Positions 41,712-52,155 of a DNA stretch of 64,000 nucleotides are shown here, in pieces. The notes beneath the pieces were generated by a model. The model saw nothing but the letters and a program-made list of their open reading frames with translations. It ran no database searches and was not told where the DNA came from. This DNA comes from Burkholderia ubonensis subsp. mesacidophila (GTDB taxonomy: Bacteria; Pseudomonadota; Gammaproteobacteria; Burkholderiales; Burkholderiaceae). The position numbers and the translations under genes were made by a program. The stretch covers positions 2,542,001 through 2,606,000 of the forward strand of contig NZ_CP020737.1 of assembly GCF_002097715.1 (NCBI RefSeq), read 5' to 3'. The stretch's first letter is position 1. Every line of letters starts with the position of its first letter.

Positions 41712-44700
41712 TGCGCGGCTCTCGTGAGTGGCTTGGGCTTGGGCGTCGCCGCCGCCGGGGCCGGCGGCCGCGGCTGCGTGCGCGCCTGCGGCTGCGGCTG
41801 CGGCTGCGCGCGGTTGCGCGCCGGCGCCGGCGCCGGCGTCGGCGTCGCGGCCGGCGCCTGCAGCAGCACGTTCGACTGCGGCCGCGCGAGCGCCGGACGC
41901 TGCGTCAACGCGCCGGCCTGCGGCTGCCTCGGCGCCGGAGCCTGCCGCTGCACGCCGGCACGCAGCCGCCTCAGCGCAGGAGCGAAGACCTGCGGCCGCG
42001 GCACCCCGCCGCCGAGCAGGCGCGCGATTCTGCCGAGGCCCAGCGGGAAGAGGCTGGCCAGGTTGGGTTGCTGGCTCCCCAACGCAAGCGGGTCGATCGG
42101 CGCGCCGCCGCCGCCGAGCAAGCCGCCCAGCAAGCCGGGATCCACGTACTCGACCGCGCCGATGTCGAATCCGTTGGCTGACGGCCGCGGCGTGCCGAAG
42201 ATGTCGTGATTCGGCGCACCGTCTCCCGTCGCCGCGCCGATCGCCGGCGAACCGGACGTGATCGAGTAGTTGCCCATCATCGTGTTGTAGCCGGCCTGGC
42301 CCGACGTGAGCGCCGCGTTGAACAGCGACAGCGGTCCGTACGACATGTTGATCCACTGGTTGCCCTCATCGGGCGTCGCCGACGGCAGCAGGCCGAACAG
42401 CGGATTCGGCAGGACCGCATCGGCGATTCCCGGCGGCACGGCAAAGCCGTTTCCGCCCGCCTCCGGCGGTACCCGCGAGCCGTTGCAGTACTGGCTCACC
42501 GTCTGCGGATTCGCCGCCATGTTGCTCGCGTCGTAACCCGTCGTATCGGTCATGATCGAGTATTGCGGGTTCATCTTCATCGCCGCTTGAGGGTTGGTGG
42601 GCCCCGTGTCGCCGTACGCGCCGATATCCCAATAGACGGGCGGGCTCGCCTGGCCATTCGTGGTCATGCCCTGCGTATCGCAGAAGCCCGTGCCGCCGGT
42701 CTTCTGGCTCAGCACCGGATTCAGCGTGACCGCGTTCTGCACGCCGGGAATGGTCGGGTCCGGCTGCGCGCTCACCGAGATATAGAACGCGCGGTTTTGC
42801 CAGAACAGGTTGTTGGTCAGCACCGGATTCGAGAAATTCATGCAGTTCGTCTCGCCGTCCGGGCACGTGACCGTCCCCGTGAAGCCCGCGGGCGGCGTGA
42901 ACGCAGTCATGAGGTTCTGCGAATGGGTCGCGGTCTCCAGCCCGGCCGGCTGTAGCGTCGACGTCCCGATGTAGCCGGTGCAGGTCGTTTCCGAGCTGTT
43001 CGGGCTGGTCGTGCATCCCGGAGGCAGCACGTTCGACTGCGCGGCCGCCGGCGTATTGAACAGCACGCCCGCCGACGCCGTCGCGTCGTTCGCGATCACC
43101 GTGTTGTTGATGAAGTTCACACGCACCGCATCCTGCAGCGACACGCCGCCGCCCGACCAGCCGGCCACGTTGTCCGCGATGATGTTGTTGATCACGCTCA
43201 CCTGGTACCAGTTGTCCGGGTCGTCGAGGCTGCGCTGCACATCGGTGCCATTGACGTTCTGCAGCCGCAGGCCGCCACCCTTGCCGCTTTCCGCGGTGTT
43301 GCCCATGATCAGGTTGCCGTCGATCACGAGGCCCGGGCCGACGCCGTCGGAGAGCTGAGGCGCGCAATCGACGTCGACGAGCGAGTTCTCGCAGAACGTG
43401 CCGTCCGGGGGCACGCCCTGGGCGATCATGCCGCCGCCGTACGTCGGCAACGTCGGGTTGTTGCTCTGGTTGAACAGCACCACGTTGTGCGACAGGTCGC
43501 CGTTGTAGCTGAACCCGAAGTGCGCGACGCCGCCGCCGTCGCCGCTGCTGATGTTGCCGCACACCCAGTTGTAGTTGAACCGGTAGTAATCGGCGCCGGA
43601 GCAGAAGGTCACGCCGCCGGCCGACGAGGGCGTGGTCGAGTTGATTTCATCGCCATACGATGCATTCGCCGTGACGGCATTGTGATGGACGTTGACGTAC
43701 GTGTTGTACATGAACGGCAGTTGCGTCACGCCGTCCGACGCGATGGTCCCGTCCGGAACCTCCACCTGGCCGATCGTGATGCCGCCCGTCAACGTGCCGG
43801 CATTGCCCGTCACCCGGTTGTTCGATACCTCCGTGTAATGGTTCCACCCATGCAGGAAGATGCCACCGCCGCCTTGCGAGCTATTGGTGAACGTCAGCCC
43901 GTCGATCCGTGACGGATTGCACAGGAAGTTGCTGTAGTTCGGGTTGTTCGGGTCCGTCGTGCAATCCGTCGCGGTGAGCAGCGTGCAGACGCCGTTCGCG
44001 GTGCAGTTCGTGCTCGGCTGCACGCCCTTGGCGAGAACCGTGATGCCCGCGCCCTCATACGCACCCAGCAGCGAGGGCTCCATCAGCAATTCGCCCAGGT
44101 TGCCGTTCAGCGTGCCGTCCCAACCGACGGTCGGCTCGAACGGTATCGGATCCGTGTGACCCTGCATCTGCGCCGGGCACTGATAGGTGCCTGACGGATC
44201 GTACGGGTTGTTGGTCGGCGAGACCGGCTTCGTCGGGTCATACGTGGACGTAATCAACCCGCCGTCCAGCGAAGTGCCGAACAGGCACGACACCAGCCTG
44301 CGCCACGGATCGAGCTTGCCCGACGGATGGGTGTTCGCGTTGACCTTCACCGACGCGGCGCCGACGCCTTGCAGCCGGACCGGCTTCCACATCACCAGCA
44401 TTTCGTTGTACGTGCCCGGGCCGACGACGATCATGTCGCCCGCGCTCGCGTTGTCGATCGCGCTCTGGATCGCATTGCTCGCGCCGTTCTCGCCGTTGAT
44501 GTAAGTCGGCGCCTTGCCGCCGATCGTCACGGTCACCGTGTCGATCGAACGCTTGCCGTTGCCGGCCGTGATCACGAGCTCGCCGCACTGGGTCGCGGGC
44601 GCGCCCATCTGCTGGATCGTGCAGGTCGAGGACCCCGTCGTCAACGGCGGAATCGCGATGCTCAGGTCGGGCACCGTCACGACGATCTGCTGGTCGCCCC

Positions 44701-47700
44701 ACGACACGACAGGCGCATTGACGCCCGCGATCGTCACCGATCCCGATCCCTGCGTATTGCCGAAGCCATAGTGGCGCGTGATGAACTTCTGGTTGAACGG
44801 CGCCGTGGTCTGGCTCGGTCCCGTGTACGCATTGTTCGGCACCTGCTGGTCGCCCAGCGCATTGATCGTCAGCTGGTTGCCGGGCGCGCTCACCCACGGG
44901 CCGGCACCTGCGCCGATCGCGTCGCCGGTCACGCTCGAAATCGCGGGCGTCGCATCCGGATACGCGCAGTCGGGCTGGTTGTACCCGTCGGCGAATGCCT
45001 GCACCGGCACCACCGGCGTATCCATGTACTGAGTCTGTCCGGGCATGAACGGAATCTCGTAGCAGAACTGGCTATAGGCCGGGTTGTACAGCGGATCGGT
45101 CATCGTCTTGCCGGGGTTGTTCGGATCGGGAATCGGACCCGGATCGTTCATGCACGTGACCATCATCGTCGGCGCATAGCCGGTCGGGTTCGGCGGGTTC
45201 ACTTCCCAGGTCGAGAACGTCAGCCCGTTGTAGATGCCCCATTGATCCGAATACGTGCGCGAGATTTCGTTGCCGGAATAATCCTTGAACGAAATCGGCA
45301 CGTTCGGCACCGCGAACTTCTCGCCGAATTGCGGCGAATACGGATCGAACTCCGACGAGAAGTCGTCGAGCATGAAGCCGGTATAGTGCGCGGCGACGTG
45401 CGTCGAACTGAAGATCCAGAACTTCGCGAGCACCGACTCCTCGTCCGTGAGCTGCACCTCCTTGCGGTCGCACAGATGGCGCGACGCACCCGCGAACGGC
45501 GCGACCTCCTTCGATCCCGGGAAGATGCTCATGTAGTCCGGCACGATGCGCAGCTCGCCGACGCACGGCCAGAACCGCTCGACGCTGCCGGTGTCGCCTT
45601 CGGCGTGCGGCGTCGAACCGAGGTTCGTGGTCGGGTTCTGTGCGTTGTTCTTGTTGTAGCTCGAGTTCACCGCGGCCTGGTCGGGGATGATGTAGATGTT
45701 GCCGATCCCGCCGAACTGCTGCGTCACCGGCGCGATGTAGTTGTCGCCGATCAGGATGTTCTTGTCTTCCTCCTTCACCAACTCATAGCCCGGCGGCACG
45801 ATGATCTCGACCACGTACTTGCCGGCAGGCAGCATCGGCGTGCCGTCGACGGGGTTTTTCCCGACGCAGATCGTGCAGTTCGACGCGACCGGCTTGCCGG
45901 TCGAATCCGTTGCGCTCACGCTCGGGAACTTGTAGGCCCCGTCATACGGCGCCGGCTGGATCTGGTTGAACACGTGCATGCCGTCGTAGCACTTGAATTG
46001 CGCGTTCGCGGGCAACTGGCGATGCTGCGGATCGAGCCAGTTGGTGCTGTTCTGCAGCGTGAAGTAGAACGGATCGCTCGTGTTCTGTCCCGGACAGTTC
46101 ATGTTCGGCGTCACGCCGTCGGCGCGGAAGCCCTGCGCCCAGTCGTCCCAGCTCGTCGTCTTGGTCGTGTCGACGAGCGTCAGGTTCGTGGTGCCGTCTG
46201 CAGCCGTGCCCTCCTGGTACAGGTTCACCGTGACGTTCGGCACGTTGGGCGTCCACTTCGTGTGGATGAGCAGCGTCGGATCGTCGAACGGCCGCGTCGA
46301 CGCATAGATGACCTCGCCGCGAATCCCGCCGTTTTCTCCCTTCGCAAACGGCGTCTTGCCGTACTCGATGAACGAGTTCTGGCCCGAGAAGCCCTGCCAT
46401 GCCTCCGACGTCACCCACGGCGGATCGACCCGGCCGGTCGAGCCGCTGCCGGTCGACGCGCAATCGGCATCCGCGCAGTACTTGGCGCCCGGCACTTGAA
46501 GACTGGACGGCACGGGTACGGTTTCGGCCGTGTTCGCAAAGTTCTTCGCAATCGTCGAATTCCCGCTGCCCGGCGCGCCGGTGCCGTCGACCGGGCCGCC
46601 CGCGTCATACACCACGTGCGTGCCGGTCGCCTTGTAGCGCGTCTGGTCGTCGTCCACCACGTACCAGTTGAACAGCGGAAACACCTCGTTGAACGGCGCA
46701 TAGCCGTTGCCGTCGGTCGCATTGAAGCTCGAGTAGCTGCCGTCGCGGAACCGCATGTTGACCGAGGCCAGCGCGATGCCGGGATCGTCCGGATGCGAGA
46801 TGCCGTCACCGTGCAGGTCGATGAAGGTCCGCGTATAGAGGTTCGTTTGCCACTGGAGCACCGAAATTTCACCGACGTCGACCATCGCGTTTCCATTGGC
46901 ATCGGGCAGCTGGACCGCCTTGGCGAGGCCATCGACGATCTGGTCGTTCCATTGATCGAACACGGTGATCCGCGTCGTGCCGCTGGGCAGGCCGTCGATC
47001 TCGAAGTTGCCCTTGCTGTCGCACTTGGTGAAGCCGTAATCCTCGCCGTCCGGATCACCGACGCTCACGTAGCACTGCGTGAAGGCCAGCGAATCGCGTG
47101 TGCCGCTTCCATACAGGTTTTCGTTGGGCGGACGGCTGTAGTGCAGGTTCGTGACGTGACCCTTGATCGAATTGAGGCACGCACCGGTGTCGCAAAGCCC
47201 GGTCTTGCTCGCATTGGTCCTGCGCGCATTGATGATCTTCGGATTCGCGAAGCCGACCGCCACGTGATAGCCCGCCGGCCCGAACTCCTGGAAGTACGCC
47301 GGACCGCCAACCTTGATGAACGCGTCGTGCGCCTTCTGGCCGTCGAGCGTGTTGGTCTGCAGCCACTCCTCGCCGCGGCCGATTCTGTCGGCCGCCGGCG
47401 TCGCGACCACGCCGTACCTGCCCGGCATCAGGTTCGCAATGACGGCCTGGCCGACGAGCGGCGACAGCGTCTTGCCGTCCGACTCGTATTTCGGGCAAGT
47501 CGGAATCATGCCGACCAGGCCGTCGGTCGCCGTCGTGATCGGGCATGCATTGAGCCCGGTCAGCGGATCGACGGTGCCCTGCAGTGAATTCGACAGCGGC
47601 ATGTTGAACATGTCGTAGGTCATCTGCCCGGTCGGATCGCCCGTGCCGCCGGCATCGTCCCAGAGCTTGATCTCGAACCCGCCGAGGCCCGGCTCGCGCG

Positions 47701-50413
47701 CCGTGCCGAAGCCGTCCGTTCCGCCACTGACATCCACTTCGCCGTTGAGCGGCGCGTCGTCCTCGAACACGAACACCGAGAGCTTCGCGGTCGGATACGG
47801 CGTTTCCGTCAGCAGCACGTTGAGTTGCCCCGCTTGTCCGGCCGCGGTCTGCCCTGCCTGCGCGGCAGCGATTTGCGCGGGCGCGATCGGCGCGCCGCCC
47901 ATGCTGTGCCCGCACTTGCCGGTGCCCGGCGCAAAATCCGCGCCGCTCGGGCCGGACGGGCAGTCCTGCGCGATGCTGAACTGCCTTACGCCGTTGTACG
48001 GAACACCGCCGCCGTTCGAGAACGTGTTGCCGGCGTCGCCGGGCAGGATCGAGATGTAGTAATGCTTGGTCGGATCGAGCGCCACGTACTTCGGATCGAC
48101 CGCCGTCTGCTGCGTGACGTTCGCGCCGGTACGGCACACGCCGTTGCCGACGTCGCACACGGTCGGCAGGTGCGTGTTGGACACCGGGTCATACACGGTC
48201 TGTCCGGATTCGCACGCCACCGTGCCGACACAGCCCGACGCGACCACCGGCATGTAGCTCGTATGGAAGTTCGTGCCGAGGCTCGGCACCGGCAGCGGCG
48301 GACAGTTCGCCGGCCGCGACGTCGCCGAGTTCACCTGGCAGGCCGGATCGATCTGCATCGTGCGGTCTTCCTCGATGATCCAGCGATAGTCGGTGAGTTG
48401 AACCATCCTGTTGGGCGCCTTCGCGTCCGGCGCCATGCTCGGCGCATCCATCACGTTCACGACGAGCCCGCTGCCGGGATTGAAGGTCACGGTCACGGTG
48501 CCGGTGGTCGTGCTCGTCTGCTTTTGCGTATTGGTGACGTTGTACTGGAACGTCACCGTCTGCGCGGACGCGTTGCTGCCGGCAAGCGGCGGGGTCGTCG
48601 GCGTCGCGGTAAACGATCCGTCCGGGTTCAGCGTGACGGCGCCGTTCTGGGCTGCCCCGACGAGTTGCGCCGTGAGCGGCAGCCCGGCCGGGTCGCTCGC
48701 GCTGGCGAGCACGCCGGGCGCGCCGACCTGCACGCGCGACGCGATGTTGCTCGTGAAGCTGGCGTTGCCCGCCGTGGGCGTCGACAGGCAACCATTGCCC
48801 GCGGTGCAGGCGGTCAAGGTGACCTGCGCCGTCACCGGCGGCGTGCCGTTCGTCGACTGATAGACGAAGCTGTCGTTCGCCGAGCCGCTCGACAGATAGG
48901 TGAACGTGCCGTCCGTGTTCAGCGTCAGCGTGCCGCTGGCCGGCGCCGTCTGCACCTTCACGCCGTAGACGCCGGTGGTGTTCGCGATCACGCCCTTGGC
49001 CGGGTCCGACACGGTCAGGGTCGTGCCCGGCACGAAGTAGTAGTTCGCACCCGCGGCGCTCGGCGTTTCGCCAATGCCCGCGGTCGCCGACGGCTGCGCG
49101 TTGTTGACCGCGATGTAGCCTTGCATCCCGCCGTCGCGCTGGTTGTTGGTCGACAGGCTCAGCTCGCGGTCGTACACGGGCAATGCCCCCGCGGCCGGTG
49201 CATTCACCATCACGTCGTAGGTCTTGCCGGCAGCCATGAACACGGAGTTCTGGATGCGCGCGCTGCCGGGCAGCACGTTGCCGTCCTCGGCGACGAGCGA
49301 GAACCCGGGAACGGACGGATTGCCCGTTTGCGCGCCGACCACGGCGGGAATGTGCATGCGCAGGCCGGCATTCACGAAGCGCACGAGCACCTGCCCGGTC
49401 GACGCCGGCACGTTCGCGCTCGGCGCAAATGCCGACGTGTTCGGGTTCGTGCGGTCGAAGGCGACGCCGTTGATCAGGTAATAGCGCGGATCGTAGTTCA
49501 CCACCGGCGGATAGCAGGTGCCGAACGATACGGACTTCGAATCGCCGCATCCGCCCGGCTGACCGGACCATGCGGCGGTTTCGCTGAAGCCCTTGGTCGC
49601 GACGGCCGCGGCGACCGCCGCGTTCTGCACCGGATCGATCTCGCCCATCACGAGCGGCACGTCGGCGTCATAGCAGGTCGCCGTACCCGGATAGGCCTGG
49701 TTCGTCGATGCGCAGGTCGAGCTGGGCACGCTCGGGCTCTTCACGACCAGCACGCCGTAGAGGCCCATCGGCCCCTGGATCGACGGGTGCGTGCCCGATT
49801 CGAGCAGATAGGTGCCCGGCTTGAGGTTCGCCCAGGTGAGCGTCGTGTACGCCTTCGGATCGATCGTCGGCGCCACCTCGGTGCCGAACGATTCGATGCG
49901 CGGCCCTTGCGCGGGCGGCGTAAATGCCGCGGGCGGCGCGGAGTACGGCGTCGGGGGGGCCGTCGTGGACGAAACGATCGGCCAGGTCGTCGCGGTCTGC
50001 GTCGGATGCACCGGACCCGGCTTGGTCGTCGGTGCGTTCCCCAGCCCGCCGCCCAATTGCCCGACGATGACGAGCGAAGTCGGCACCGGGGCCGGCAAGT
50101 TGTTCGTCAGGTTGATCTGCAGCTGCCCCGCCGGCACGGTGATCACCACCGGCGACCAGTTCGCGCCGGCGGCCGGATTCGTGGCCGCACAGGTGGCGTT
50201 CGCGGCCGGCACCGTCGCATTGGCGGCCGGCGTGCAGGTGTAGCCCCACATCGGCACGGACTGTCCGTCCGGCAACACCGCCGTGGAGGCCTTCGCCGTC
50301 AGATTGACGACCGCCTGCGCGAAGCATGCCTCGCCGGCCGTCAGCAACATGGATGCCGCGACCCCCGCCTTGAACAGACCAAGGAGCGTCGCTGTGAGCT
50401 TGGTGGATCTCAT
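41708..50413 (-). CDS. Giant secreted modular protein: cupredoxin/SdrD-B/TIG/beta-helix
   Basis: 2,901 residues from ATG 50413 (MRSTKLTATLL; GTG 50428 is 15 bases upstream). In order: a signal peptide (~1-34); multicopper-oxidase-like cupredoxin regions (~35-450, GPMGLYGVLVV); Ig-like repeats (~470-660); cupredoxin-like segment (DPTKHYYISILPGDAG); SdrD-B/CNA-B-like modules (~950-1700, RTFIDLHGDGISHPDDPGIA); an IPT/TIG-like domain (~1870-1925); a right-handed beta-helix (~1985-2700, AGDMIVVGPGTYNE); and a Pro/Gln/Arg-rich tail. No HxH copper motif is present anywhere. It resembles MofA/MnxG-type large oxidases of Mn(II)-oxidising bacteria but appears to lack copper sites, so it may be a cell-surface scaffold. 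Confidence 0.8.
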   Translation of the reverse strand: MRSTKLTATLLGLFKAGVAASMLLTAGEACFAQAVVNLTAKASTAVLPDGQSVPMWGYTCTPAANATVPAANATCAATNPAAGANWSPVVITVPAGQLQINLTNNLPAPVPTSLVIVGQLGGGLGNAPTTKPGPVHPTQTATTWPIVSSTTAPPTPYSAPPAAFTPPAQGPRIESFGTEVAPTIDPKAYTTLTWANLKPGTYLLESGTHPSIQGPMGLYGVLVVKSPSVPSSTCASTNQAYPGTATCYDADVPLVMGEIDPVQNAAVAAAVATKGFSETAAWSGQPGGCGDSKSVSFGTCYPPVVNYDPRYYLINGVAFDRTNPNTSAFAPSANVPASTGQVLVRFVNAGLRMHIPAVVGAQTGNPSVPGFSLVAEDGNVLPGSARIQNSVFMAAGKTYDVMVNAPAAGALPVYDRELSLSTNNQRDGGMQGYIAVNNAQPSATAGIGETPSAAGANYYFVPGTTLTVSDPAKGVIANTTGVYGVKVQTAPASGTLTLNTDGTFTYLSSGSANDSFVYQSTNGTPPVTAQVTLTACTAGNGCLSTPTAGNASFTSNIASRVQVGAPGVLASASDPAGLPLTAQLVGAAQNGAVTLNPDGSFTATPTTPPLAGSNASAQTVTFQYNVTNTQKQTSTTTGTVTVTFNPGSGLVVNVMDAPSMAPDAKAPNRMVQLTDYRWIIEEDRTMQIDPACQVNSATSRPANCPPLPVPSLGTNFHTSYMPVVASGCVGTVACESGQTVYDPVSNTHLPTVCDVGNGVCRTGANVTQQTAVDPKYVALDPTKHYYISILPGDAGNTFSNGGGVPYNGVRQFSIAQDCPSGPSGADFAPGTGKCGHSMGGAPIAPAQIAAAQAGQTAAGQAGQLNVLLTETPYPTAKLSVFVFEDDAPLNGEVDVSGGTDGFGTAREPGLGGFEIKLWDDAGGTGDPTGQMTYDMFNMPLSNSLQGTVDPLTGLNACPITTATDGLVGMIPTCPKYESDGKTLSPLVGQAVIANLMPGRYGVVATPAADRIGRGEEWLQTNTLDGQKAHDAFIKVGGPAYFQEFGPAGYHVAVGFANPKIINARRTNASKTGLCDTGACLNSIKGHVTNLHYSRPPNENLYGSGTRDSLAFTQCYVSVGDPDGEDYGFTKCDSKGNFEIDGLPSGTTRITVFDQWNDQIVDGLAKAVQLPDANGNAMVDVGEISVLQWQTNLYTRTFIDLHGDGISHPDDPGIALASVNMRFRDGSYSSFNATDGNGYAPFNEVFPLFNWYVVDDDQTRYKATGTHVVYDAGGPVDGTGAPGSGNSTIAKNFANTAETVPVPSSLQVPGAKYCADADCASTGSGSTGRVDPPWVTSEAWQGFSGQNSFIEYGKTPFAKGENGGIRGEVIYASTRPFDDPTLLIHTKWTPNVPNVTVNLYQEGTAADGTTNLTLVDTTKTTSWDDWAQGFRADGVTPNMNCPGQNTSDPFYFTLQNSTNWLDPQHRQLPANAQFKCYDGMHVFNQIQPAPYDGAYKFPSVSATDSTGKPVASNCTICVGKNPVDGTPMLPAGKYVVEIIVPPGYELVKEEDKNILIGDNYIAPVTQQFGGIGNIYIIPDQAAVNSSYNKNNAQNPTTNLGSTPHAEGDTGSVERFWPCVGELRIVPDYMSIFPGSKEVAPFAGASRHLCDRKEVQLTDEESVLAKFWIFSSTHVAAHYTGFMLDDFSSEFDPYSPQFGEKFAVPNVPISFKDYSGNEISRTYSDQWGIYNGLTFSTWEVNPPNPTGYAPTMMVTCMNDPGPIPDPNNPGKTMTDPLYNPAYSQFCYEIPFMPGQTQYMDTPVVPVQAFADGYNQPDCAYPDATPAISSVTGDAIGAGAGPWVSAPGNQLTINALGDQQVPNNAYTGPSQTTAPFNQKFITRHYGFGNTQGSGSVTIAGVNAPVVSWGDQQIVVTVPDLSIAIPPLTTGSSTCTIQQMGAPATQCGELVITAGNGKRSIDTVTVTIGGKAPTYINGENGASNAIQSAIDNASAGDMIVVGPGTYNEMLVMWKPVRLQGVGAASVKVNANTHPSGKLDPWRRLVSCLFGTSLDGGLITSTYDPTKPVSPTNNPYDPSGTYQCPAQMQGHTDPIPFEPTVGWDGTLNGNLGELLMEPSLLGAYEGAGITVLAKGVQPSTNCTANGVCTLLTATDCTTDPNNPNYSNFLCNPSRIDGLTFTNSSQGGGGIFLHGWNHYTEVSNNRVTGNAGTLTGGITIGQVEVPDGTIASDGVTQLPFMYNTYVNVHHNAVTANASYGDEINSTTPSSAGGVTFCSGADYYRFNYNWVCGNISSGDGGGVAHFGFSYNGDLSHNVVLFNQSNNPTLPTYGGGMIAQGVPPDGTFCENSLVDVDCAPQLSDGVGPGLVIDGNLIMGNTAESGKGGGLRLQNVNGTDVQRSLDDPDNWYQVSVINNIIADNVAGWSGGGVSLQDAVRVNFINNTVIANDATASAGVLFNTPAAAQSNVLPPGCTTSPNSSETTCTGYIGTSTLQPAGLETATHSQNLMTAFTPPAGFTGTVTCPDGETNCMNFSNPVLTNNLFWQNRAFYISVSAQPDPTIPGVQNAVTLNPVLSQKTGGTGFCDTQGMTTNGQASPPVYWDIGAYGDTGPTNPQAAMKMNPQYSIMTDTTGYDASNMAANPQTVSQYCNGSRVPPEAGGNGFAVPPGIADAVLPNPLFGLLPSATPDEGNQWINMSYGPLSLFNAALTSGQAGYNTMMGNYSITSGSPAIGAATGDGAPNHDIFGTPRPSANGFDIGAVEYVDPGLLGGLLGGGGAPIDPLALGSQQPNLASLFPLGLGRIARLLGGGVPRPQVFAPALRRLRAGVQRQAPAPRQPQAGALTQRPALARPQSNVLLQAPAATPTPAPAPARNRAQPQPQPQARTQPRPPAPAAATPKPKPLTRAAQ

Positions 50414-50430
50414 CGCCTTTCTCCCCACCT

Positions 50431-52089
50431 CTAATTGGATTCGTCGATCGGAAATACCGGGGGATCGACGAGCATCATCATCATCATTCCGCCTGGGAAG
50501 ATGTTGTTCGTCGTGATCTCGCGCTCGTTATGCGAGTGCCACATGAATGCGAAACCTGCTTCCGTCGCCGGCGGGTTCAGGATCGTGCCGCTGGGCGGCG
50601 TCGTTCCCGTCGGAGACGTCGCCCGCGTGGTCGCATCCGGGCCGAGATACGGACTGCCGCCATACCAGAAGCCGTTCGTCAGCACGTGCGAGTCCGGCAG
50701 CGTGACCGGCCCGCCGCTGCCGACCTTGCCGAACGGCGCGTTCTCGAGCGCCTTGCCGTGGTCCTGGCACCACTCGTAGTAGTTCGGCGCGTCACGCGGG
50801 GCCGGCGGGTTCGAGGCCGTCGTGTAGTAGCCGTTCGCGTCCGGGATGCAGACGCTGCCGTCGCCCGCGTAATGGGCGTAGACGTCCCAGTTCAGGCCCT
50901 TGCCGGTCCAGTAGAAGATCCCGTCCATCGTGAGGCCCGGCGTCGTGGTCGTCGTGAACAGCAGCGGGCCGGCCGGTTGCAGGGGCGCCGCCGGATTGGC
51001 CGGGTCGACCTGGCTCAGCAGCAGGTTGCCGTCGCGCGCGAGCACGCGCACGTGATTGCCGTGCTCGTGGAACGGATGCTGCCAGCGGCCCGTGCCGATG
51101 ATCCGCAGCAGCACCAGCTCGCCCGGATGCATGTGCGGGTTGCCGTTGTATGGCTGGTGCGGATACTGCGGCGCGTAGTTCGGATCCATGTCGTCCGGCA
51201 TCGAGCGGCCGTTGACCATGAAATACGCCGGGTGATAAGGCTCGGTCTCGACGGTCATGCAGCCGTTCGGCTTCGTGCACGTGGTGTTCGCCGCGACCTG
51301 CTGTTCCGCCTGCTGATGGATCTTCGGATCCATTTCGGAGAACTGAAACAGGTACTCGCGATCGTAGCAGGCCGCGCTGTTGTCGAAGGCCGCCGGCGCG
51401 TTGCGGAAATCATGCTGGCCGAAGGGCCTGCCGGCATCCGGGAACGCCATGCAGCCCGCGGTGTTGGCCGACGTGTTCGGCAGCACGATGATCGCGCCGT
51501 ACAGCCCCATCTCCACCTGCAGGTCGCCCTGCGTGCCGCTGTAGTACGTGTGCGTGCCCGGCGTCGCCGCGACGAACGTGTAGGTGACCGTCCCGCCGTG
51601 CGGCGCCTCCTGCGCCAGCATCCCCGGCACGCCGTTGCCGGCCGCCGCGCCGCTGCAGGTCTTGCCGTCCGGGCTCAGCGTCCCCGTGCACACGTTGAAC
51701 CCCGGAAACAGGATCGACGTGTTGCCGGCCGCCACGGGCAGGTTGTTGGTGAGCGTCACGGTGATGATGTCGCCCTGCCTGACGATCAGCGTCGGGCCGG
51801 GGATCTGCATCGTCGGACAGGTCGCGCCGGCGATCGTCGACGGCGAGAAGACCGGCGGCGTCGCGCTGTTCGCCGCGCAGCCGTAGCCCCACGAATAGAC
51901 GCTCGAGCCGTCGGGCTGCGTGATGCGCGCCTCCTCGGCGCTCAGGTTGAAGACCTTGCCGGTGATGCCCGGCGCGGCGGCTTGCGCGTGCATCGACAGC
52001 AGCGCGGCGAGCGTCGTGACGACGACGCGCGCGAGCCGTCCAAGGTGCGCGAGCGTCGCGGTCCACGCGCGGTGAGTGATGTGTCCCAC
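50431..52089 (-). CDS. Multicopper-oxidase-like protein with HPxHxH and HSH motifs
   Basis: 552 residues from GTG 52087-52089, with GAGGAG upstream. A signal peptide ends near SMHAQA. Domain 1 has lost its copper histidines (GTHTYYSGTQGDLQVEMGLYG, where oxidases have WYHSH). Later domains keep HPFHEHGNH (338-346) and WHSHNERE...GGMM (from 517), the latter with Ser in place of the type 1 Cys. It therefore carries half of a trinuclear-cluster ligand set and no obvious type 1 site. It sits 17 bp before the giant gene and 66 bp after the other oxidase-like gene. Confidence 0.87.
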   Translation of the reverse strand: MGHITHRAWTATLAHLGRLARVVVTTLAALLSMHAQAAAPGITGKVFNLSAEEARITQPDGSSVYSWGYGCAANSATPPVFSPSTIAGATCPTMQIPGPTLIVRQGDIITVTLTNNLPVAAGNTSILFPGFNVCTGTLSPDGKTCSGAAAGNGVPGMLAQEAPHGGTVTYTFVAATPGTHTYYSGTQGDLQVEMGLYGAIIVLPNTSANTAGCMAFPDAGRPFGQHDFRNAPAAFDNSAACYDREYLFQFSEMDPKIHQQAEQQVAANTTCTKPNGCMTVETEPYHPAYFMVNGRSMPDDMDPNYAPQYPHQPYNGNPHMHPGELVLLRIIGTGRWQHPFHEHGNHVRVLARDGNLLLSQVDPANPAAPLQPAGPLLFTTTTTPGLTMDGIFYWTGKGLNWDVYAHYAGDGSVCIPDANGYYTTASNPPAPRDAPNYYEWCQDHGKALENAPFGKVGSGGPVTLPDSHVLTNGFWYGGSPYLGPDATTRATSPTGTTPPSGTILNPPATEAGFAFMWHSHNEREITTNNIFPGGMMMMMLVDPPVFPIDESN

Positions 52090-52155
52090 GGTCGTTCTCC
52101 TCAGTGCAGGAGTTCCCGGTCGGGCCCGCCCGATGCAGCAGGCGGGCCTTGGCCC

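Noticed and set aside
44327..47587. Long plus-strand open frame opposite the giant gene
   Set aside because: Arg/Val/His-rich low-information translation, with no start signal or domain; the minus-strand frame has coherent domains and a signal peptide.
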